From assembly GCA_965178125.1 (NCBI GenBank), contig OZ237743.1, forward strand, positions 62,001-126,000: a stretch of DNA of 64,000 nt, in the 5' to 3' direction. Positions 57,651 through 64,000 of the stretch are shown in pieces. Under the pieces are notes generated by a model. That model saw only the letters and a program-made list of their open reading frames with translations, searched no databases and was not told the DNA's origin. How positions within the stretch are numbered: position 1 is the first letter of the stretch; each line of letters starts with the position of its first letter. The stretch is from Bilabrum cf. latius (taxonomy: Eukaryota; Bigyra: Bicosoecida; Bigyra; Bicosoecida). Both the position numbers and the translations under genes were made by a program.

Positions 57651-60600
57651 ATGACCGCTACCGATGATAACAGTACCATAGAGCTTGGGTTTCACGTGCT
57701 TGGGCTGAGCCTCTTTGTGATTCTCAGCGTGCTGGCAGCATGGAGAGCGGCAGTCTAGGGGTGCTTTCCAATCGAACGCCGCAAGGCTGCTCACGTGCTC
57801 ATCGCGGCGTTTGCAACGGCTCGATGGGTTGATATCGCATGGGTCCTCGGTGCGGACGAACCGTCTGCAGCAAGCGTTCTCAGCGGCCGAATCAGCATAA
57901 TTCTGTACTTTGTCCTTCTATCTTTGTTCGTGTACCGGTGGTAAGCAAGACTAGTGCCCTCCCTGCTCCGTGCAGTGCTTCAATTCGCTATATATTCGCA
58001 ATCGTAAGGCCCCCGATCCAATGCGAGGTGTTCTGTTGCGCAGGTCGGCACTGCTGCAGTCGAAACGGCACGGGTACAGGTGCTGCACGAGGCTGCACAT
58101 ACTGGTCGCCGCCAACATCGTATACGCTATATTTGCGATGGTAGTCCCTATCATTAGTTTTACGAACGTGGTATCGGTGCAGGCATCCACGCTGGCGCTC
58201 CCGTACCTGGTGGTGGCCTTCGCTTCGCTCGTGGTGGCCGGTGCGATCGCTGTCTACGGCACGAGCATGTACGCGCAGGCAACGCAACTTGTGCGTTCCG
58301 TCCGCGACCGAAATGCGCTGGACCGCCTGCTCATTCTGCTGTCCGCCTTCGTCCTGCTCGTGGTGGCTCTGTTCCTGGTTCGGCTGGTGCTCATCTCGCT
58401 CGCCTTCGCGAGGACCATCCACGACGATTACACGGCCGAGCCGAAGAGCAAGAGCCACGAGCCCATCAACCTGGTGAATCCAGACCTTCTGCTCATGTCC
58501 CACTGCCCCGCCATGAGCGCGGGGGCCTGCACGTGGGTGGCCATCTGGCTCCCAGAGCTGGTCCCCGCCACGTTCATGCTCGCTCTCCTGTGGAGGCCAG
58601 AGGGTGACAGGGCTCTGGCGGTGCTGGGGCCAGAGCTGCAGCGACTGGCAGAGGAGGGGGAAGGGGGCGCCGTGGGTTCTCTGCAGGTGGGCACCGGCAG
58701 AGGCAAGGAGAAGGGCAAGGGCAAGGGGGAGTGGAAGGACGGCTCGGGCACGGGCTCGGGGAGTTCCTTCGGAACCTTCGGTGGGACGGGGAACACGCGG
58801 GCAGAGAAAGGCAGGGGCGATGGAACACCCGGCGGGCTGGAGCGCACACGCCGGGGATCCAGCACTGCGAGCCTAGCCCGCTCGCGCGTGAGCAGGCTGG
58901 GTCTGTAGACGCTGGTGGATGCCACTGTGCAGGCCAGGCGCGGCAGGGGCAGGGGCAGGGGCAGGGAGCACCGCCTTGTGTCGTAGGGTGCGTCTGACTC
59001 GCAGCTACAGCTCCGAAGATCGGGCACTGCTGCAACGGCTGCTTCCGCCGAGGGGGCCGTCCTCCTTGGCCTGGACAGGGCTGCCTCGGTCGGGCCGGGG
59101 GCCATGGGGCTGTCCTCGTCCTAGTCCTCGATCGGTGCTGGTGCTGGTGCTGGTGCTGGTGCCGGCAGCGCAGGATCAGTCAGAGACAGGCCCGGCGGGC
59201 GAGACCGTAGGGAGGATGGGGAATCGTCGAGGGCCCGTCTGAGCCGCAGCTTCGCGGAAGTGGGCCAGCCCGACTGGCTGGAGCACGGTGACATCGCTCA
59301 CCCTCCTGCCAGGAGCGGCTTCCTGCTGGATTCAAGAGCTGGGGCGGGTGCGGGGGCCGAAAGCGAAGACTCCGGGGCCGAAGGAAGCGGGGCGTGGGGC
59401 GTGGGCCGCGCAGGAGTGCTGTCTCCTGCCACTTCGGAGGAGGACGAGGACGAGGACGAAGACGGGGAGTCTGGTGACGAGGGGGACACGAGCAGGGGTG
59501 CACAACGGCACCCCCTGGCCAGGGAACAAGGAAGGTAGCTGCACCGCGCCATGGTGGGGCAGGCCTACGGGAGGCAACGTGTGCAAGGGGGCTGGGCGGG
59601 CGGCAAGGGGCAGTCGCGCGTGCGGGTCCCTCTCTACTTCGCCTCTGTGTACGGGGAGGCCTCCTTCGGGCTTGTGTACTCCTCGGCCTGGGACGCGGCG
59701 CTGGCAGACGCGCTGGCGGTGTCGGCTGCGGCAGCAGGGGCCGGTGGCCGAGGCCGGGGCGGCGGGGCGGGGTCGTCGGGCGGCAGGGGCAGGAGCTCCG
59801 GGGCGGGGGGCTGGGGCGTGCTTCCCAGCCTGGGGGCCTTCTCCACCGGGACAGGGGTGGCCGGGGTCCCCAATGTGGGGTCACCCCTGCTGGGCCCCGG
59901 GGCCCGCTCCCCCCACCTGAGCGAGGAGAAGGCCGGGGGCAGAGGGGGTCCATCCCCGGTGGCCCGGAGTGCCTTCGAAGAGGTCCTCCTGCAGGCGGCC
60001 AGGAGGGGTGCCACGGATGAGGTGGCCAAGCTGGACGAGAGCGGGGCCTCGAGGGAGGGCGGGCAGGAGCAAGGGCAGGGGGCCTTGCCCCCGCTGGACC
60101 TGGGGGCCAGGGCAGGGGCAGGAGCGGGAGCAGCCGGGTCAGGGGCTAGGGCAGCGACGCGAGTGCCCCATGGCCCGGTGCTCACTCGTCACATGACCCG
60201 CCGCTTCGACGACAGCCGCATGGTAGTGGACCGGGCCGGCGTGGTGCTGCAGGCCTGCCTGAGCCTGCAGCTGGCCAACGTGAGGGCACCACCGGACATG
60301 GATGCAGTCTTCGCGACGGTGCGCACGAGGCCGGCCAGCTTCACAGAGATGGGCGCCTCCGGGTCAGGCCTCTCTCGACAGGCATCGGCAGACGCAGCCG
60401 CGACAGGCCAGAGGAAGGGCACTGGCCAGGGCGTTGCCCCAGCTGGGAGGGCCCGCAGCAGCGATCCGGCACCTCGCGCCTCTGCCCATGCCTCTGCCTC
60501 TGCCTCGGCCTCGGGCAAGCAAGACCACCCGGGTGCTGGACTGCGGTCCATTTCTACCCGGGGGTCAGGGAACAAGGGCGGCAGGGACCCCGTGCAGGCC

Positions 60601-63600
60601 ATCCGCACGAGCACCGTAACCTTCGCCGGGAGAACAGAGGCCCGGCGGCTGGCTTGGGCCGAGGATATGCCCGCCTATGCCAGCAGACACACCATCAGCG
60701 GGGGCAGCGGGCCGCACGCCAGGGTTGCCTCAGCTGTGCCCCACGCGCACGTGCTGCAAGCTCAGGGACACGGACACGGGGCCGGGTCCATCCCCCTCGC
60801 CAGGCACGTGAGTGCGGACGCCAGCGACGATCGGATCAAGGGGGAGATGCCTCACGCCCCGGGGAAGGTATACCGGGGCGAGTCTTCGGGCGCGATCGCA
60901 TCGCAGAACAGCGCGCCCTCAGCCAGCGCTGCGGGACGGACTCACCTGCCCGGGAGCGGCGGGGGCGCGGCGGTCGCTGCGCATGCGGCGTCGCATCCCG
61001 AGGTGCACGGTGTGCTGGGCGGCGGGAGGCACGACCTGGCCCCCTGGTCCTTGCGGAGCTAGCTGGCGTGCCCCCCGTTCAACGGATGCACCTTCCACAT
61101 GCTCCTGCGGCTGGAGCTGCAGCTGCTGGAGATCGTAGGGGGTCAGCTGCCCGGGGAGCCGGGCCGCCGTGGGGTGCCCTCCGGCTGTGTGCGGGTGGAC
61201 AACATGCTGTTCCAGGACCAGCTGGTGGTGGTGGAGATCTTCGCTGCTGGGAGCAGGGACGATGCAGAGCAGGCCGACGCGGACTACGTGCGCCTCCCAA
61301 CCGAGACCAGGACCATCGCCTCGGGGTGGAGGCAGGCAGCCGTGAAGGCCGTGTGCAGGGAGCGCTCGCCCTCTCCCGTGCGGCACGTGGACCGCCGGCA
61401 ATCGCAGCTGCAGCAAGTGGCGCTGGCCATGGAGGAGCTGGAGATGGGCCGGCCGGCACACTGGGAGAGCGGGGCGGCCACCACGCCTGGGGGCAGGGCC
61501 AAGGCGGATGCAGCGGACGCGAAGGCCGTCAAAGCGGCCGACAAGGTGCGGTGGGTGGGCAGCGCCAGCTTCAGGCTCTCAGAGCTCTTCGCCTCCAGCA
61601 AGGCCCAGGTGGAGGCAGTGGCCGTGCGGCCCGCCACCGGCTCGCAGGACCTGCGGGCGAGGAGGGGGACGAACCCGAATCGCGCCATGCCGGTGGAGAG
61701 ACACCTCACCGACAGCCCGAGAGGGGCCGTCCCGGTCACCCCGATGGCAAGGAGCGGCATGCGCGGAGCCCACACGGGGGGCAGCAGCAGTGCCAGCGGG
61801 CCGCCCCCGCTGTCCTCGCTGGCGGGCACGGGCCCGGGGTCTGGCCTGGCCACGCCCAGCCCGGCCGACCTGATGCTGGAGGGGGGCCGAGATCAGGGGC
61901 CCGACGAGGGCGAGGAAGCCAGGGACGGGGGACCCGGAGTGGAAATGATCAGCCCCACGGGGAGTCCCCCCGCCGTGGGTAGGGCGGCGGCAGGCGCCGC
62001 GGAATAGGAGCGGATGCAGCGGCGGGAGCGGAGTAGGGCCAGCCCGGTGCCGATGCAGGCTCCAGCTCCGCCCGATGTGGTGCGTGACCCGGAGGGCCGG
62101 GCCCGCATGGTGCGCGTGGCGCCTGCTGAGGACGGGGGGCTGGCTCTGGTACTGGAAGAAGAGACGTGCCTTGCCACCGCGCTGGTGCAGGTGCAGCTGC
62201 GGGCCCTCAAGCAGGGCATGGCCGAGTACTCGAGGGGTCCCGGGCTCGTGTAGCCAGTGGTCATTCGAGACGCGGGGGAGCTGATCAGGCAGGCGGACCG
62301 CAGGCGGCTCGTGAGGGGCCTGCAAGGCAGCAGGAGCAACGATAGAGGCGTCATCACGAAGGGCGGGAGGGGCAGTGGGGGCGCTGCAGAGGGTGCTTCG
62401 GACCGGGTGCATGGTGGAGGTGGCGGCGGGGACGGCAAGTCGTCGCAGTGGGAGGAGGAGGGGACAGGGCTTGTCAGCAAGGGGGGCACTCGGACAGCAA
62501 ACGCCGCTGCTGCCTCGTCGCACTCGTCACACCACTCGATGGAGCGGGCCGTCCGCATCGCCACGATGTTCAACGCGATGGCCACCGGCCGCGTGACGGG
62601 CCCTCGGCCCCGCCACCGGCCTGTGATTTCGCCCGAGAGGAAGAGGCAGCTGGCCGCGATGCGAGCCGCGCGACGGGCCACCGGGGGCCATTCCGATTCC
62701 GATTCCTCGGACGACGACGAGGAGGCACAGCGGCGAGCACGCGGGGGCAAGGGGCACCGCATCGATTCGTACCAGCAGCCCCTGCCGCCGGCCCCAGGGT
62801 CAGGCCAAGCAGCCCGTGCCCCTGTCTCTGGCGCGGGAGGAGGCAGAGGAGGAAAGAGAGGGAAGGGAGCCGGCAGCGCCCGCCCGTCCTCCCTACCCAA
62901 GCCGCCGCCCGCCGCCAAGACATCGGCGGGTGTGGGCTGCCGCACGAGCCGGTGGTTCAACTTCACGGGTCGCGGCGGAGACACGCTGGTGGTTGAGGAA
63001 GACATGCGGGAGAGCAACTACTGCTTCGACGTGCCGCACAAGATGCTGCTGCTGCTGCGGAGGCAGAGGCAGCAGCATCTTGACGCTGTGCGGGGGGAGC
63101 TCTACCGCTTCGAGGGCCAGCTGGACGCGCTGGGTCCGGTGATCCGGGGGACCATGCGGGCGCACGATCGGAGGGCAAGCAAGGGTTAGGGTGCGGGCGG
63201 GCGGGTGGGCGGGGCTGGCACCGCTTCCACTCCACTGCTCGGGGGGGTCTCGTCCCCAACCAGGGGCGGGGCCACCGCGGGTGGTCGCAACCTCGTGGAC
63301 TCCGAGGGCGAGGAGGACGAGAGCGACGGGTGGAGCGTCGCGGACATGGATTTGATCGACCAGTACAGCGCGCTGGAGGCCACTCTGTCGCTGAGGCGGG
63401 AACTCGACTACGTGCTGGGCTGGCTGCGCGCGCACGAGACCAAGGTGAGGCAGCAGATGGAGCTGCTGGACCAGGCCGTGCAGGTGGGCCACGGGGGCGT
63501 GGGCCCCGACGCGAGCACATTCAAGCAGAGCACCAAGCGCAAGGCGGCGGACTGGGCCTACATGCCCATTAACCTGCACGTGCAGGAGCTCAGGGTCAAG

Positions 63601-64000
63601 GAGCTCAACGACCTGCCCCCCGCCAAGCGCTACCACGGCACCGCCAGGGAACTGAGGATCCTCGAGGATTCCCAGGGAACAATGGGCGGCGGCAGCCAGC
63701 TGGACCGACGGGCCGCATACGTGGAGGCCCTCAAGATCGCCCAGTGGGCCGTGGCCAGCGACCAGCTGGGCGAAGGGGGGCACCAGGACGACGCCGGCAG
63801 TGGCAGTGGCAGTGGCGCCGGGGCTGGGAGAGACCCTGCATCCTCCCGTGCCTCGCGGCTGAAGCGGCTGCGGGCCCAAGCTGCGGCTGTGCTTGGGCCC
63901 CCCGTCGCCGTGGAGCACTCGATCCGGCCGTGGAGCCCCTTCGGCCGGTGGGCCCAAGCCCAGCGGAGACTGAGAAGGCTCGTTGACGAGATGCTGGCGG
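57651..64000 (+). CDS. 7TM GPR137/TOM1-like protein with long tail, possibly INPP4-like (exons 57651-57940, 58044-beyond window)
   Basis: Exon 1 (ATG 57651) and exon 2 join in frame into an N-terminal seven-helix membrane domain (LGLSLFVILSVLAAW, ISIILYFVLLSLFVYRW, LVAANIVYAIFAMVVPII, YLVVAFASLVVAGAIAVYG, LLILLSAFVLLVVALFLV, then WLPELVPATFMLALLW). This resembles the THH1/TOM1/TOM3-GPR137 family. The frame then runs 1,800 more residues to the window edge through about nine TAG codons, with Arg/Gly, Glu/Asp and Ser-rich tracts and beta-rich stretches (VRVPLYFASVYGEASFGLVY, FHMLLRLELQLLEIVG, RWVGSASFRLSELF) that could be C2-like. Near the end, TFKQSTKRKAADWAYMPINL then HVQELRV recalls the NLHxQ segment of INPP4 4-phosphatases; their CX5R site would lie beyond the window. 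The 7TM call is fair; the phosphatase idea is tentative. Confidence 0.6.
57941..58043 (+). other. Spliceosomal intron, 103 bases
   Basis: The donor is GTAAGC after CGGTG, the acceptor a pyrimidine-rich tract ending in TTGCGCAG. Splicing completes a Trp codon and joins two hydrophobic segments of one membrane domain in frame, avoiding an in-frame TAA at the donor. It matches the other intron in size and phase (both phase 2). Confidence 0.8.
59139..59165 (+). repeat. Short GGTGCT repeat coding Gly-Ala
   Basis: About four GGTGCT units in the tail of the 7TM protein encode Gly-Ala in frame, a further case of in-frame hexanucleotide expansion in this genome. Confidence 0.75.

Noticed and set aside
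1-64000. Dozens of short open frames between or antisense to the genes, many starting with GTG or TTG
   Set aside because: They lack recognisable domains, lie in shadow frames of GC-rich coding sequence, and disappear once the TAG-as-sense frames are assembled.
829-64000. TAG codons explained as pseudogene decay or sequencing error
   Set aside because: Only TAG is affected, never TGA or TAA in the same exons, the frames never shift at these sites, and conserved motifs flank them in every gene.
829-64000. TAG as leucine or tyrosine
   Set aside because: A helicase site (3935) sits near a Tyr/Phe position and Leu is known for UAG in one rhizarian, but the SPRY, SH3BGR-like and poly-Gln contexts all favour Gln. 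Not fully excluded.
1-64000. tRNA (including a CUA-anticodon suppressor tRNA), rRNA or transposon genes
   Set aside because: I scanned the intergenic stretches by eye and found no cloverleaf, rRNA signature, transposase or reverse transcriptase; the decoding tRNA must be elsewhere. A covariance-model search would be decisive.

Overview
This is a GC-rich nuclear contig from a microbial eukaryote. It has GT-AG spliceosomal introns of about 100 bases, HIRA, a ZRANB3-type SNF2 helicase, WW and SPRY domains, signal peptides and very long proteins rich in low-complexity sequence. I cannot place the lineage from this sequence alone.

The main observation concerns the genetic code. Read with the standard code, nearly every gene here is cut into pieces by in-frame TAG. 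Read with TAG as a sense codon, the pieces join in one unchanged frame into complete genes, and each gene complete within the window ends at TGA or TAA. TAG falls where related families have glutamine (the SPRY QIG motif, the SH3BGR-like QQ position) and inside CAG runs, so UAG = Gln is the best reading. UAA and UGA remain stops. All CDS calls below use that code.

Layout. 1-1300: SLC38-type amino-acid transporter (-, runs off the left edge) and a small AT-hook protein (+). 1.7-7.4 kb: ZRANB3-like helicase/HNH nuclease (+). 7.7-8.8 kb: thioredoxin-fold (SH3BGR-like) protein with two WW domains (+, one intron). 9.1-15.5 kb: giant RCC1/EF-hand/zinc protein (+). 15.6-18.1 kb: secreted endonuclease/exonuclease/phosphatase-fold enzyme (-). 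18.2-20.3 kb: unknown protein with a 48-bp repeat (-). 20.7-26.3 kb: protein with a large Gly-Lys-His-His/Pro minisatellite and EF-hands (+). 26.5-27.7 kb: RNase H1 (+). 27.9-29.9 kb: two DUF4286-like paralogues around a duplicated scrap of HIRA. 30.7-36.9 kb: HIRA (-). 37.3-38.5 kb: SPRY protein (+). 38.5-42.7 kb: secreted or membrane M14 carboxypeptidase (-). 42.8-45.5 kb: unknown basic protein (-). 45.9-46.2 kb: ubiquitin-like protein ending in GG (-). 46.5-53.6 kb: giant protein with a UBP-like zinc finger and a USP-like region (-). 53.6-57.5 kb: multipass metallophosphoesterase (+). 57.7-64 kb: 7TM (GPR137/TOM1-like) protein with a long tail that may be INPP4-like (+, one intron, runs off the right edge).

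The genome is compact: intergenic gaps are mostly 80-460 bases and many genes are single-exon. Two short motifs, AGGGAACAA and GTGACGAGTG, recur in coding sequence far more often than chance; the first is almost always on the sense strand and occurs in all three frames. The genes do not form an obvious pathway. Several bear on chromatin and replication (HIRA, ZRANB3, RNase H1), and others on membranes, the cell surface and ubiquitin.
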